The notes: generated by a model from the sequence alone, not told the origin. A stretch of DNA of 64,000 nt from Thermocrispum agreste DSM 44070 (GCF_000427905.1 NZ_ATYX01000008.1:218840-282839); one strand, 5' to 3'; counted from the stretch's first letter, positions 17,130 through 26,254 are shown. Made by a program: numbers and translations.

Positions 17130-17215
17130 TGGGGAACCGAACCGGCCTACGGTGAGTCAGATCTGGTGTTGACACCGAGCGGACGGATGCGCCGGCACTA
17201 AGGGGATTGAGGGCT

Positions 17216-17944
17216 ATGTACGTCGATGAGACTGGCGGTACCGAACCGACCGTGACCAGCAACGAGGAGATGACGGTCACCGTCGACGGCACCGAGTACG
17301 CCACCGAGATGAACATCGACCTCGACCATGACGGGACCCCGGACGCTGCGGTCGTCAACAACGCGGACGGTTCCAAGAGCGTCTACGTCGACACCGACGG
17401 CGACCGGGTGGCGGACGAGTACGCCGAGGTCAGCGCGACGGGTGAGCTGGTGGCCGAGGCCCGGTTCGACGAGACCACCGGCGAATGGGTGGCGGTCGAC
17501 CCCAGCTTGCCAGGACCCGCACCGGAGCCGACGGACGGTGCCGAGCCCGCGCCCGCCCCGGAGCCCGCCGACGAGACGTCGACGGTGGGCGGCGGCGTCT
17601 TGAAGGCCGAGCTGCCCGACGGGCAAGAAGTCGAGGTCGGCACGCCGACGATCGACACCAACTCCGACGGCGTCAACGACACCGCGGTGAGCGAGGACCA
17701 GGCGGGCAACACCTACTACTTCACCGACGTGGACAACGACGGCGAAGCCGACTACGTGGTGATCGTCGGCCAGGACGGCAGCACGCAGGCGCTGGAGCAC
17801 CAGGGCGGCGGCCAGTGGACGAAGGTCGACGGCGTGGACGGCACGCCGGGCGGGGCACCGGCCGACACGGGCGGGCCCAGCGGCTTCACCGAAGGCGTGG
17901 TCAAGATCGACGCGAACACCGGCCTGTGGGTGAACATGAACTGA
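17216..17944 (+). CDS. Asp-rich DUF6802-like protein
   Basis: A 242-residue very acidic protein with Asp-rich loops of the form DxDxDGxx[52 protein letters not shown]. These resemble EF-hand or thrombospondin type 3 calcium loops and fit the DUF6802 family as I recall it. A Pro/Glu/Ala linker ([20 protein letters not shown]) splits the protein into two repeats. There is no signal peptide. AAGGGG lies before the ATG at 17216. It follows the dynamin operon by 86 bases and is probably co-transcribed; a terminator follows at 17959. Confidence 0.8.
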   Translation: MYVDETGGTEPTVTSNEEMTVTVDGTEYATEMNIDLDHDGTPDAAVVNNADGSKSVYVDTDGDRVADEYAEVSATGELVAEARFDETTGEWVAVDPSLPGPAPEPTDGAEPAPAPEPADETSTVGGGVLKAELPDGQEVEVGTPTIDTNSDGVNDTAVSEDQAGNTYYFTDVDNDGEADYVVIVGQDGSTQALEHQGGGQWTKVDGVDGTPGGAPADTGGPSGFTEGVVKIDANTGLWVNMN

Positions 17945-17958
17945 CGCTCCTGGTGAGC

Positions 17959-17997
17959 ACGAGGCCCGGCACGGTTGGGGGAGGTGTCGGGCCTCGT
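17959..17997 (+). terminator. Stem-loop after the dynamin/DUF6802 block
   Basis: ACGAGGCCCGGCAC pairs with GTGTCGGGCCTCGT (one G-T wobble) 15 bases after the stop of the Asp-rich gene. Confidence 0.7.
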
Positions 17998-18344
17998 TAC
18001 GTTCTCCCGCCGGGCGCACCGGCCGAGCGATCGATCGCAAGAGGCTTCCGCCGGGTACGACAGGCCCTGCGCAGCACCGAAAATCCTCCACCGAAGAGGG
18101 GATTTCGACCCAACTGAATCGATTCCCTGATCGTTCTTGTGAGAGATCCGACAGGTCGGCCCGCTCGCCTGCGCGCGCGTCGCGGTTACTCTCGAGGCAA
18201 CCCCACACCGCAGCCGCTGGCGGCAGCGTCGCCGTCAGCGGCATTGAGTTTTTCGGTCACCGGCAAACCGCGAGCCCGCCGAGGGGGGGGTCCGTGCTTG
18301 TTCCGCGCGCGGACCGCCCGGTTGGAGTCAGGAGATACGAAGAG

Positions 18345-20168
18345 ATGACCGCAGTAGCCATCCCTGGACTGGACGCCGCGCCGACAACGCACAGCAAGGT
18401 GCTTGCCTGGGTGCGGGAGGTCGCCGAGCTGACGACGCCGGACCGAGTGGTATGGGTCGACGGCTCCGAGGAGGAGTCGGCACGCATCAACCAGAAGCTC
18501 GTCGAGGCGGGGACGTTCGTGCCGCTGAAGTCCAAGCCCAACTCCTACTGGGCGGCCTCCGACCCCAACGACGTCGCTCGCGTCGAGGAGCGGACGTTCA
18601 TCTGCTCCCAGCGCGAGGAGGACGCCGGCCCCACCAACAACTGGATGCACCCGGACGAAATGAAGGCCACGCTGACCGAGCTGTTCCGCGGCTCGATGCG
18701 CGGCCGCACCATGTACGTCATCCCGTTCTGCATGGGGCCGCTGGGGTCCGACGACCCGAAGCTGGGCATCGAGATCACCGACTCCGAGTACGTGGTGGCC
18801 TCGATGCGGATCATGACCAGGATGGGCAAGGCGGCGCTGGACAAGTTCATCGCTCCCGACGGCACCGAGCGGGAGTTCGTGCCGGCACTGCACTCGGTCG
18901 GCGCGCCGCTCGAGCCCGGCCAGAAGGACGTGCCGTGGCCGTGCAACGAGACCAAGTACATCTCGCACTTCCCGGAGGAGCGGGCGATCTGGAGCTACGG
19001 CTCCGGCTACGGCGGCAACGCGCTGCTCGGCAAGAAGTGCTACTCGCTGCGCATCGCCTCGGTGATCGCGCGCGACGAGGGCTGGCTCGCCGAGCACATG
19101 CTGATCCTGAAGCTGATCAGCCCCGAGGACAAGGTCTACTACATCGCGGCCGCGTTCCCGAGCGCGTGCGGCAAGACCAACCTGGCCATGCTGCGGCCGA
19201 CCATCCCCGGCTGGCGGGTGCAGACCCTGGGCGACGACATCGCGTGGATGCGGTTCGGTGAGGACGGCAGGCTGTACGCGGTCAACCCGGAGGCCGGGTT
19301 CTTCGGCGTGGCGCCCGGCACCAACCGCAAGACCAACCCGCACGCGATGGAGACGATCGACCAGGGCAACTCGATCTTCACCAACGTCGCGCTGACCGAC
19401 GACGGCGACGTCTGGTGGGAAGGCCTGGAGAACACGCCCGCGCACGCCACGTCGTGGAAGGGCAAGGACTGGACGCCGGATTCCGACGAGCCGGCCGCGC
19501 ACCCGAACTCGCGGTACTGCACGCCGATGTCGCAGTGCCCGATCCTGGCTCCCGAGTGGGACGACCCGAAGGGGGTGCCGATCTCGGCGATCTTCTTCGG
19601 CGGCCGCCGCAAGACCACGGTTCCGTTGGTCGCCGAGGCGCGCGACTGGCAGCACGGCACGTTCCTGGGTGCGACGCTGTCGTCGGAGAAGACCGCCGCG
19701 GCCGCGGGCAAGGTCGGCGAAGTGCGGCGTGACCCGATGGCCATGCTGCCGTTCCTCGGCTACCACGTCGGTGACTACTTCCAGCACTGGCTGGACACCG
19801 GCAAGCGGGCCGACGCGGGCAAGCTGCCGCGCATCTTCTACGTGAACTGGTTCCGCCGGGGCGAGGACGGCCGGTTCCTGTGGCCGGGCTTCGGCGAGAA
19901 CTCGCGCGTGCTGAAGTGGGCCATCGAGCGGATCGAAGGCAAGGCCGCGGCGCACGAGACCCCGATCGGCTGGGTGCCCAGCGCGGACGACCTGGACCTG
20001 GACGGCCTGGACGTGTCGCGCGAGGACGTCGAGGCGGCACTGCGCGTCGACCCCGAGGAATGGAAGGCCGAGATCCCGCTCATCGAGGAGTGGTTCGCCA
20101 AGATCGGTGACAAGCTGCCGTCGGCGCTGCGCGACGAGCTGGAGGCGCTCAAGCAGCGGCTCGGCTGA
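18345..20168 (+). CDS. pckG: Phosphoenolpyruvate carboxykinase (GTP)
   Basis: Gluconeogenic enzyme that interconverts oxaloacetate + GTP and PEP + CO2 + GDP. The 607 residues match the GTP class in length and motifs: the P-loop [12 protein letters not shown] with the reactive Cys, [23 protein letters not shown] and the guanine-side [12 protein letters not shown]. The ATG at 18345 has AGGAG ten bases upstream and gives the expected MTAVAIPGL start; an upstream in-frame GTG at 18294 is rejected. It stands alone, with terminators on both sides. Orthologous to Rv0211. Confidence 0.97.
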   Translation: MTAVAIPGLDAAPTTHSKVLAWVREVAELTTPDRVVWVDGSEEESARINQKLVEAGTFVPLKSKPNSYWAASDPNDVARVEERTFICSQREEDAGPTNNWMHPDEMKATLTELFRGSMRGRTMYVIPFCMGPLGSDDPKLGIEITDSEYVVASMRIMTRMGKAALDKFIAPDGTEREFVPALHSVGAPLEPGQKDVPWPCNETKYISHFPEERAIWSYGSGYGGNALLGKKCYSLRIASVIARDEGWLAEHMLILKLISPEDKVYYIAAAFPSACGKTNLAMLRPTIPGWRVQTLGDDIAWMRFGEDGRLYAVNPEAGFFGVAPGTNRKTNPHAMETIDQGNSIFTNVALTDDGDVWWEGLENTPAHATSWKGKDWTPDSDEPAAHPNSRYCTPMSQCPILAPEWDDPKGVPISAIFFGGRRKTTVPLVAEARDWQHGTFLGATLSSEKTAAAAGKVGEVRRDPMAMLPFLGYHVGDYFQHWLDTGKRADAGKLPRIFYVNWFRRGEDGRFLWPGFGENSRVLKWAIERIEGKAAAHETPIGWVPSADDLDLDGLDVSREDVEAALRVDPEEWKAEIPLIEEWFAKIGDKLPSALRDELEALKQRLG

Positions 20169-20179
20169 CGGTGACGAGG

Positions 20180-20198
20180 CCTGTCAGGACCTGACAGG
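20180..20198. repeat. Short perfect inverted repeat after pckG
   Basis: CCTGTCAG-GAC-CTGACAGG, 12 bases after the pckG stop. It could be a small extra hairpin before the main terminator. Confidence 0.4.
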
Positions 20199-20212
20199 AC
20201 CTGGCTGCGGCG

Positions 20213-20243
20213 AAGCCCGGGAGTGCGTGGCGCTCCCGGGCTT
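20213..20243 (+). terminator. pckG terminator
   Basis: AAGCCCGGGAG pairs perfectly with CTCCCGGGCTT around a nine-base loop, 45 bases after the stop. Confidence 0.8.
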
Positions 20244-20315
20244 CTTGGCGTGTCCGGCCATGCACCCACGGTTGCGCATGGGTTGCGGAAAGTTACCCTC
20301 AGCTGGGGACAACCC

Positions 20316-20324
20316 TGTGGATAA
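20316..20324 (-). promoter_or_regulatory. Consensus DnaA box
   Basis: TGTGGATAA, the complement of TTATCCACA, with a degenerate TGTGGAGGC three bases on. It lies in the gap before the small membrane protein gene. A single box is not an origin. Confidence 0.4.
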
Positions 20325-20469
20325 CCTGTGGAGGCAATGCTCCGTTCGGTGGATTACTGGTGGCGGATGCCGGGTAGGGCCCCAACCACTGCAACGGGTA
20401 CGCGGTCTTGGTCGTCGAAAGTGTGATCGGCTGCACAGCCGGTGATCCGAGGGAAGAAGGTGAGACGCC

Positions 20470-20655
20470 ATGACCGCAGGTGTCGTGATGTTGTTGCTCG
20501 CCCTCGGGGTCCTGGTCGTCGTTCTCATCGTCGGGTTCGAGGACGACGACACTGGGGGTAACGGAGCCGGCGGCTCCGCGGACGGTCGGACCGACAACGA
20601 CATGACGGACCTCGACATCGTCACCACCAGGATTGGCGCGAGCGACCAAGTGTGA
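20470..20655 (+). CDS. Small single-span membrane protein
   Basis: A 61-residue protein with an N-terminal hydrophobic helix (AGVVMLLLALGVLVVVLIVGF) followed at once by an acidic, Gly-rich tail (EDDDTGGNGAGG). GAAGGTGAG lies about six bases before the ATG. A GC-rich hairpin followed by TTCTTCTT ends the unit at 20707-20730. It seems to be an independent small gene; function unknown. Confidence 0.65.
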   Translation: MTAGVVMLLLALGVLVVVLIVGFEDDDTGGNGAGGSADGRTDNDMTDLDIVTTRIGASDQV

Positions 20656-20706
20656 ACGGTGTGCCGCGCGCGGCACGCCGGGTCGTTCGCGTTCCCGGAT
20701 GATTCG

Positions 20707-20730
20707 GCCCGCGGCCTCGAGGCCGCGGGC
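20707..20730 (+). terminator. Palindromic terminator with T-rich tail
   Basis: The arms GCCCGCGGCCTC and GAGGCCGCGGGC form a perfect 24-base palindrome followed by TTCTTCTT. Confidence 0.8.
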
Positions 20731-20738
20731 TTCTTCTT

Positions 20739-20831
20739 GGTCGTGACCAGTCAGCGCGAACGAGCCTCTACCTGGTCGCGACCAGTCAGCCCGAACAAAC
20801 CCCTTCCAGGTCGCGACCAGCCAGCCCGAAC
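20739..20831. repeat. Three direct repeats with exact 35-base period
   Basis: Units begin at 20739, 20774 and 20809. Each has a 23-base core of the form GGTCGCGACCAG(T/C)CAGCCCGAAC (first copy GGTCGTGACC and CAGCGCG), separated by 12-base variable spacers. The core holds the palindrome GGTCGCGACC. The array lies between a terminator and the promoter of the next gene. Confidence 0.75.
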
Positions 20832-20905
20832 AAAGCCGACGGCATGGCCTGGGGCGCGGCGGATTCGTCCGAGCGCCCGTTGTGTCCGGCCTGCCAAGGG
20901 GTCTC

Positions 20906-20919
20906 TACGCTGGTCGTTC
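20906..20919 (+). promoter_or_regulatory. Leaderless -10 before the 301-codon conserved gene
   Basis: TACGCT (20906-20911) and eight bases precede the GTG at 20920. Confidence 0.5.
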
Positions 20920-21825
20920 GTGGGGATGACGACTGTCGCAGACCTGTCGGTGCTGCCGGCCGAGCGGTGGCGGGAACGCGCCGCCGCCCACGCCGCGCGC
21001 GTCGACCGCTACCTGCAACCCCACCTGGCCAGGCGCAAGGCGGGCGTGAAGCACCCGGTCTACGACTTCCTCTTCACCTACTACTCCTACCGGCCGGGAC
21101 AGCTGCGCCGCTGGCACCCGGGGTTCGGCGTCGCGCTCGCCGAGGCCAAGGAATACACCGGGCTGAAGGGGTACGCGCCGGTCGCGGCGGGCTCTTCGGT
21201 TCCGAGGCACACGGTCACCATCTCGCGCGACTACGTCACCTCCCAACGACCGCTCGTCGAGTCGCTGCACCGGCTGCTGACCGCAACGGCCCGGCGGCCT
21301 GGCAACTTCGGCTGCTTCGGCCTGCACGAGTGGGCGATGGTCTACCGGCTGTCCGAAGACCAGACCCGGCACTCCGCCTGGCCGCTGCGGCTTGGCTCGG
21401 CAGGCACCGACGCGGTCGTCGAGCAGCACCGCATCGCCTGCTCCCACTTCGACGCCTACCGCTTCTTCACCCCGGCCGCGCGTCCGTTGAACACCCTCTC
21501 CCCGGGCCGCGACGACCGTGCCGAGTTCGAGCAGCCCGGCTGCCTGCACGCCGGCATGGACCTGTACAAGCACGCCTTCCGGCTGTCCCCGATGGTCTCG
21601 TCGGACCTGGTCGCCGACTGCTTCGAGCTGGCCTGGGACATTCGCGTGCTGGACATGCGGGCGTCACCGTACGACCTCAGCGACCTCGGGTTCGAACCGG
21701 TCCGCATCGAGACCCCGGAGGGCAAGCGGGAGTACGTCCAGGCCCAGCGGACTTTCACCGAACGCGCCGCTCCGCTCCGGCAGCGGCTGATCGCCGAATG
21801 CGAGCGGCTACTGGACGTGGCCTGA
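20920..21825 (+). CDS. Conserved actinobacterial protein (often labelled 3-methyladenine DNA glycosylase)
   Basis: A soluble protein of about 300 residues. Conserved-looking segments include AGVKHPVYDFLFTYYSYRP, LRRWHPGFGVAL, GNFGCFGLHEWAMVYR and MDLYKHAFRLSPM. I recall close actinomycete relatives annotated as 3-methyladenine DNA glycosylase, but no helix-hairpin-helix or other glycosylase motif is visible, so that label should be treated with caution. The GTG at 20920 is chosen because TACGCT lies eight bases upstream (leaderless); ATG at 20926 is the alternative and differs by two residues. Confidence 0.82.
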   Translation: MGMTTVADLSVLPAERWRERAAAHAARVDRYLQPHLARRKAGVKHPVYDFLFTYYSYRPGQLRRWHPGFGVALAEAKEYTGLKGYAPVAAGSSVPRHTVTISRDYVTSQRPLVESLHRLLTATARRPGNFGCFGLHEWAMVYRLSEDQTRHSAWPLRLGSAGTDAVVEQHRIACSHFDAYRFFTPAARPLNTLSPGRDDRAEFEQPGCLHAGMDLYKHAFRLSPMVSSDLVADCFELAWDIRVLDMRASPYDLSDLGFEPVRIETPEGKREYVQAQRTFTERAAPLRQRLIAECERLLDVA

Positions 21826-21903
21826 CCGTTCGCAGTCCGTGTCACTACGGCTTCTTCTGCAATTCAGCCGGCCTCGGCTTCTTGGCACGCCGGTGATCGC
21901 GCA

Positions 21904-21998
21904 GGTAGGCCTTGGTGTGTGCGCTCAGCAGCCCAAGCGCGAAGCCGTACCGGTAATCGTGCACGTACGCCTTGGCACGCTCAGCAGCCCGAGCGGGA
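21904..21998. repeat. Imperfect direct repeat downstream of rplI
   Basis: GTAGGCCTTGGTGTGTGCGC-TCAGCAGCCCAAGCGCGAA (21904-21942) is echoed at 21964-21998 with a four-base gap and a few changes. Both copies lie within a short leftward open frame (21845-22081) that has no ribosome site and is not called as a gene. Confidence 0.5.
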
Positions 21999-22109
21999 AA
22001 CAAAATCGATGTCCCGGCCTGCTGCCCGGCGGATCCGCTCCACGATGGCCTTGACTTCGCTCCGCAAGCAAGTCGTGGCAACCTCGACCTCGGCGCGGGC
22101 TCGAAACGA

Positions 22110-22141
22110 CGAAGGCTCCCTCCCGAGGGAGAGAGCCTTCG
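22110..22141 (-). terminator. Terminator of rpsF-ssb-rpsR-rplI operon
   Basis: Long stem: CGAAGGCTC pairs with GAGCCTTCG and CTCCC with GGGAG inside it, 22 bases beyond the rplI stop. Confidence 0.8.
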
Positions 22142-22163
22142 ATCGTGAGCCGAAGCGTGGGCG

Positions 22164-22625
22164 TCACTGCGCCTGTCCGGTCACCTCGACCTTGATGTTC
22201 GCCGTGACCTCCGGGTGCAGCCGGATGGTCACCGGGTGCTTGCCGACGGTCTTGATGTGGCCGCCGAGGTCGATCGTGCGCTTGTCCAGCACCGGACCGC
22301 CCGCCTGCTTGATCGCGGCGGCGACGTCGGCAGCCTTCACCGAGCCGAACAGCTTCTTCGACCCTTCGGCCGCCTTGGCGGTCAGCGTGACGGTGCCGAG
22401 CTTCTCCAGCGTCTCCTTGACCTCCTTGGCGTGGTCGAGGTCGCGGATGCGGCGCAGCTCCTGCGAGCGGCGGATCGTGGCGATGTTCTTCTCCGCACCC
22501 TTGGTGGCACGGATGGCGTACCCGCGCGGCAGCAGGTAGTTGCGGGCGTAGCCGTCCTTGACCTCGACGATCTCGCCGGGGCCGCCCAGGTTCGCCACGT
22601 CGGTGGTCAGGATTACCTTGGCCAT
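22164..22625 (-). CDS. rplI: 50S ribosomal protein L9
   Basis: 153-residue L9, at its usual length. The N-terminal rRNA-binding domain (MAKVILTTDVANLGGPGEIVEVKDGYARNYLLPRG signature region) joins a long central helix and a C-terminal domain with VDLGG-like IDLGGHIKTVGKHPV. Last gene of the rpsF operon, 11 bases after rpsR, ending at a strong terminator. Confidence 0.98.
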   Translation of the reverse strand: MAKVILTTDVANLGGPGEIVEVKDGYARNYLLPRGYAIRATKGAEKNIATIRRSQELRRIRDLDHAKEVKETLEKLGTVTLTAKAAEGSKKLFGSVKAADVAAAIKQAGGPVLDKRTIDLGGHIKTVGKHPVTIRLHPEVTANIKVEVTGQAQ

Positions 22626-22636
22626 GACGTCTCCTC

Positions 22637-22885
22637 TTAGCGGGCGGTGGAGGTGTAGGGCAGCAGGGCCATCTCGCGGGAGTTCTTCACCGCGGTGGCC
22701 ACGTCACGCTGGTGCTGGCTGCAGTTGCCGGTGACGCGGCGGGCGCGGATCTTGCCCCGGTCCGAGATGAACTTGCGCAGCAGGGCGGTGTCCTTGTAGT
22801 CGATCGGCTCCGGGCGGCCTTGCTTCTCCGCCTTGCAGAACACGCAGACCTTCTTCTTCGGTTTGCGAACAGGTGGCTTGGCCAC
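22637..22885 (-). CDS. rpsR: 30S ribosomal protein S18
   Basis: 82-residue S18 with [35 protein letters not shown] and the C-terminal [27 protein letters not shown] signature. It keeps three cysteines, including the CxxC of the zinc-ligating (C+) form. In zinc-starved actinobacteria a C- paralogue can replace it. GTG start with AGGAG nearby. Confidence 0.98.
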   Translation of the reverse strand: MAKPPVRKPKKKVCVFCKAEKQGRPEPIDYKDTALLRKFISDRGKIRARRVTGNCSQHQRDVATAVKNSREMALLPYTSTAR

Positions 22886-22932
22886 GATGAATCTCCTGAT
22901 GTGTGTGAAGTCAACCGGTCACGAGGGGTTGG

Positions 22933-23412
22933 CTAGAACGGGGGCTCGTCGGAGTAGCCGCCGCCTCCAGCCGGGGGCGCGGAACCCCACGGGTCGTCCG
23001 GGGGAGGACCGGCCGGTGCACCGCCGTAGCCGCCGCCACCCGAGCCGCGACTGACCTTGTTCACCTTCGCGGTGGCGTAGCGCAGCGACGGCCCGATCTC
23101 GTCCACCTCGAGCTCGTACACCGTGCGCTTCTCGCCTTCCTTGGTCTCGTAGGAGCGCTGCTTGAGCCTCCCCTGGACCAGCACGCGGGTGCCACGGGTC
23201 AGCGACTCCGCGACGTTCTCCGCCGCCTGACGCCAGATGTTGCAGCGCAGGAAGAGCGCTTCGCCGTCCTTCCACTCGCCGGTCTGCCGGTCGAACACGC
23301 GCGGCGTCGACGCGACGGTGAAGTTGGCGACCGCGGCACCGGACGGGGTGAACCGCAGTTCCGGGTCGGCGGTCAGGTTGCCGACTACGGTGATGATGGT
23401 GTCACCGGCCAT
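22933..23412 (-). CDS. ssb: Single-stranded DNA-binding protein
   Basis: 159-residue SSB. The OB fold spans about residues 1-112 ([40 protein letters not shown]), followed by a Gly/Pro-rich linker and the acidic tip DEPPF that recruits partner proteins in replication and repair. Sits between rpsF and rpsR as in most bacteria, six bases after rpsF. Confidence 0.97.
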   Translation of the reverse strand: MAGDTIITVVGNLTADPELRFTPSGAAVANFTVASTPRVFDRQTGEWKDGEALFLRCNIWRQAAENVAESLTRGTRVLVQGRLKQRSYETKEGEKRTVYELEVDEIGPSLRYATAKVNKVSRGSGGGGYGGAPAGPPPDDPWGSAPPAGGGGYSDEPPF

Positions 23413-23418
23413 GGGGCA

Positions 23419-23745
23419 TCACGCCTTTGCTTTTGCTCTGACGGCTGCGATGAACTTCTCGTCGCGCCGCAGCACCTTGGTGCGCAGCACGCTCTCCTGC
23501 AGCGACAGCTGGCGGTCCAGCTCCTTGACCGCCTCCGGCTCGCAGAAGAGCTCCAGCACCGCGTAGATCCCCTCGCTGTGCTTGGCGATCTCGTAGGCCA
23601 GCCGACGGCGACCCCAGACGTCGACGTTCTCCACCTCGCCGCCGGAGTCCCGGACGACCTTGAGGAAGTTGTCCAGCGTCGGCGCGACGGTGCGCTCGTC
23701 CAATCTGGGATCGAGGATGATCATGACCTCGTAATGACGTGCCAC
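23419..23745 (-). CDS. rpsF: 30S ribosomal protein S6
   Basis: S6 of 108 residues ([20 protein letters not shown] start, [13 protein letters not shown], then [18 protein letters not shown]). Binds S18 in the 30S platform. The third possible start, GTG at 23745, is chosen: AGGAGG (23755-23760) is nine bases upstream, while the GTG at 23751 would be only three bases from it. First gene of the operon. Confidence 0.96.
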   Translation of the reverse strand: MARHYEVMIILDPRLDERTVAPTLDNFLKVVRDSGGEVENVDVWGRRRLAYEIAKHSEGIYAVLELFCEPEAVKELDRQLSLQESVLRTKVLRRDEKFIAAVRAKAKA

Positions 23746-23962
23746 AACCACTCACCTCCTGTGGTCTCGAGCGGCCACGGACCATCCGTGGCAGGAGGGT
23801 TGTCAGCTACCACAGGCTACCTGGCCGGGCCGACAAGCTCAGCGCGGCCCTCCGCAAAGCCGCTGGAAATCCCCCTGCGCGGCGGTCGAAGATCACGTGC
23901 CCGGCCCCGGCGGCCGGGCGCACGGGCGGTTCGGGCGGGGCGGTCTCGGGAAGCAACGCAGG

Positions 23963-24167
23963 CCTCCACCAATCCACACCCGCCCGGCAGATTCGACGGA
24001 CACACCCCGCCCGCCCGGCGCATCAGCGGCAGGAATCCTCCCCAGGCAACCACCGCAGGCCGCCCGGACAGGAACACCCGGAAACCACCACCAAGCCTCG
24101 ACCAATCCACACCCGCCCGCCGGAATCGACGGACACACCCCGCCCGCCCGGCGCATCAGCGGCGGAA
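23963..24167. repeat. Two 72-base imperfect direct repeats
   Basis: Copies at 23963-24035 and 24096-24167 share long blocks such as ACCAATCCACACCCGCCCG and CGACGGACACACCCCGCCCG, period about 133 bases. They occupy the 580-base gap upstream of rpsF, which holds no convincing gene apart from the operon's promoter. Confidence 0.65.
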
Positions 24168-24326
24168 CCGTACCTCGGCGACCGAGTCCGGCTGATCACG
24201 GCAATGGACCCGGATGCCGGCCTGGCAGCCCGCCGAACCGGCCACCCGCACGCAGTCAGGCCGGCGTCGGACCAGCGCGGCCAGGCAGCCAGCCGAGCAC
24301 GGCATAGACCTGGCCCACCCGGTCAC

Positions 24327-25280
24327 TCAAACGCGCCGCAGCACCCACGTGCGGACCAGCGCCGCCGCAACGCACGCCAGCGAGACCACGGCGAGCAGCA
24401 TGGGCAGCTGGAGCGCCCGGTCGTGCCCCTCGGCCGCGTGAATCTGCTCGGCGTTGCCCGCGTTGCTCACCTCGGGCCCGTCACCGTCGGCGCCCAGGAT
24501 GCCGATGTCGCCTGCCCCCGGTGCGGAGCCATACGGGGCGGCATCGGGAACGTCGGGCACCTTGTCCGAGCCGATACCGGGCAGCTGGTAGGGCACCTGC
24601 CCGTAATCACGCTGCGGGGCGCGCGCGGTGCCGCTTCCGGTGGCCGGAAGCGCGCCGTCCGGCTCCGCACCGGCGCCTTCGGACGCGCTGGACGAGGAAC
24701 TCGAACCGCTGTCGGCTCCGGACGAATCCGGCCGGGCCGCACCGCTGCTGTTCTCCTTGCCCTGCGACTGCTCCCCGCTGCCGCCCTGCTTCGGCGGCAC
24801 GTAGTCGGACGCCCGCACGGTCAGGTCCGAGCAGTGCGCCTCCACCGCCTTCAGCACCTCGGCCCGGTTGTTCTTCGCGTCGAGGATCTTCTTGCCGTTC
24901 TTGTCGGCGTCGATCGTCCGCACCACGGCCTCGGCGATCTTCTCGTCGCTGAACACACCGGCAGGCGCGTGCGGCACGGTGGTCAGGCTGATCGGCTCGA
25001 ACCGACCTGCCTCGAACAGCTCGCGCAGCTTGGCCTTGTTGTTCTTGATGCCGAGCAGCGGCAAGTGGACACCCCCGCTGACGGCATCGACCGCCGCCTG
25101 TTGCACCGCGGAGGACTTCAGGGTGACGGTCTCGCCCATCTTGCCGGTCACCGTGCCCCCGCACGAGTCGGCGGCCGTGACCGCGACGGCGTCACCCATG
25201 CCGAGGAGAATCGTGCTGCCCGCCAGCACGCCGCCGACGGCGAACGCCGCCACCGTCCTGCGCGCAGTCCACCTAGCCAC
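24327..25280 (-). CDS. Exported membrane-anchored protein, paralogue A
   Basis: 317 residues. N-terminal signal peptide (ARWTARRTVAAFAVGGVL), a mature domain opening SCGGTVTGKMGETVTLKSS with a second Cys at AHCSDLTV, a long Ser/Gly/Glu/Pro-rich linker (about residues 165-270), then NAGNAEQIHAAEG and a C-terminal membrane helix (LPMLLAVVSLACVAAALV) ending RTWVLRRV. This is a type I topology with the globular domain outside. AGGAG lies six bases before the GTG at 25280. It shares its N-terminal motif and C-terminal anchor with the next gene (25358-26254). Function unknown; surface adhesin or wall-linked factor is possible. Confidence 0.8.
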   Translation of the reverse strand: MARWTARRTVAAFAVGGVLAGSTILLGMGDAVAVTAADSCGGTVTGKMGETVTLKSSAVQQAAVDAVSGGVHLPLLGIKNNKAKLRELFEAGRFEPISLTTVPHAPAGVFSDEKIAEAVVRTIDADKNGKKILDAKNNRAEVLKAVEAHCSDLTVRASDYVPPKQGGSGEQSQGKENSSGAARPDSSGADSGSSSSSSASEGAGAEPDGALPATGSGTARAPQRDYGQVPYQLPGIGSDKVPDVPDAAPYGSAPGAGDIGILGADGDGPEVSNAGNAEQIHAAEGHDRALQLPMLLAVVSLACVAAALVRTWVLRRV

Positions 25281-25357
25281 CAACGTCTCCTAACCTGAGT
25301 AGAGCGAGGCTACTCGGTAGTAACGAACAATCCTGCCACAGGGTACGCGACAGCTGG

Positions 25358-26254
25358 TTAGTATCCAGCCCCCGAAGCGGACCGGACGACCCAGGTCCGC
25401 ACCAGGCCGGCGCTCACCCCGGCCAGCGCCAGCACCGCCAGCAGGACGGGCAGCCCGACCTCACCCTCGGCCGCTCCGAGCGCCCTGGCGCTCCCGGCGT
25501 TGCGGATGTCCGGGCCGCCCTGGTCGCCCAGCCCGTCATCACCGAGCTGCCCGAACTGCGGTGCGTATTCCGGCTCGTTGCCGTAGCGCAGCCCCGGGAC
25601 GGCGAACGACGACGGATCGCCGCCGTGGAAACCCAGCGGGCTGGTGTAAGGCAGCGCGCTGCCCGGAACACCGCCACCGGTCCCCCGGGTCGCCTGCTCG
25701 GACGGCCGGACCGTCTGCACGGTTCCGGCACGTGCGGACTTCCCTCCGCCGGACGTGGCGGCTGGTCCGCTCGCCGGAGGCGCAGCCGGGTTCTCGGCCG
25801 GGCGCTGCGGAACGGTCGGGGACTCCGCCGACGGCGCCTGCCGGGCGCCGGCCGCCGTGCGCAACGTCTCGGTCGTCCCGGTCACCGCACCGGTCACCGG
25901 TTCGGTGACCCGCTTCAGCGGCTCCGGCGTCGCCTTGTCGACACCCTTGACCACCTCGTCGGCGGCCCCGGTCACGGTCACCGTCACGCGGCACAGCAAC
26001 TTCTGCACCAGGCCGACCGTCTTGCTGAGCACGGTGGTGCCTTCCTGGATGACGCCCAGGTCGACGGTGCCCAGGTTGAGGCCGAGCACCGACGTGCTCG
26101 CCTTGACGGTGTCTCCGGGCTTGCCGGTGACCGATCCGCCGCAGTGCGTGCTGATCGTCTCCGCTGCCGCGACGGCAGGCATGCCGAAGGCCGCCGAGGC
26201 CGTCGCGATGGCCGTCGCCGCCCCGAGCGCTGCCGCTCTCCGCCAGACCCGCAT
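25358..26254 (-). CDS. Exported membrane-anchored protein, paralogue B
   Basis: 298 residues with the same plan as its neighbour: signal peptide ending AVAAAE, HCGGSVTGKPGDTVKAS at the mature N-terminus with a second Cys at KLLCRVTV, an Ala/Pro/Thr/Gly-rich linker, then RNAGSARALGAAEG and the anchor LPVLLAVLALAGVSAGLV before RTWVVRSASGAGY. The linkers differ greatly while both ends are alike, which suggests duplication followed by drift. The ATG at 26254 is chosen because it starts a good signal peptide. Gap to the next gene on the same strand is 77 bases. Confidence 0.8.
   Translation of the reverse strand: MRVWRRAAALGAATAIATASAAFGMPAVAAAETISTHCGGSVTGKPGDTVKASTSVLGLNLGTVDLGVIQEGTTVLSKTVGLVQKLLCRVTVTVTGAADEVVKGVDKATPEPLKRVTEPVTGAVTGTTETLRTAAGARQAPSAESPTVPQRPAENPAAPPASGPAATSGGGKSARAGTVQTVRPSEQATRGTGGGVPGSALPYTSPLGFHGGDPSSFAVPGLRYGNEPEYAPQFGQLGDDGLGDQGGPDIRNAGSARALGAAEGEVGLPVLLAVLALAGVSAGLVRTWVVRSASGAGY

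Noticed and set aside
18294-18344. Upstream GTG as pckG start
   Set aside because: AGGAG is placed for the ATG at 18345, and the extra residues are not part of the family.
20316-20324. Replication origin
   Set aside because: A single good DnaA box, with no dnaA/dnaN and no box cluster.
20739-20831. CRISPR array
   Set aside because: Only three units, spacers of 12 bases, and no cas genes.
20920-21825. Confident DNA glycosylase call
   Set aside because: The common database label is not backed by any glycosylase motif that I can see.
21845-22081. Leftward 78-codon frame after the 20920 gene
   Set aside because: No ribosome site, contains the imperfect direct repeat, and composition is not gene-like; kept only as a repeat.
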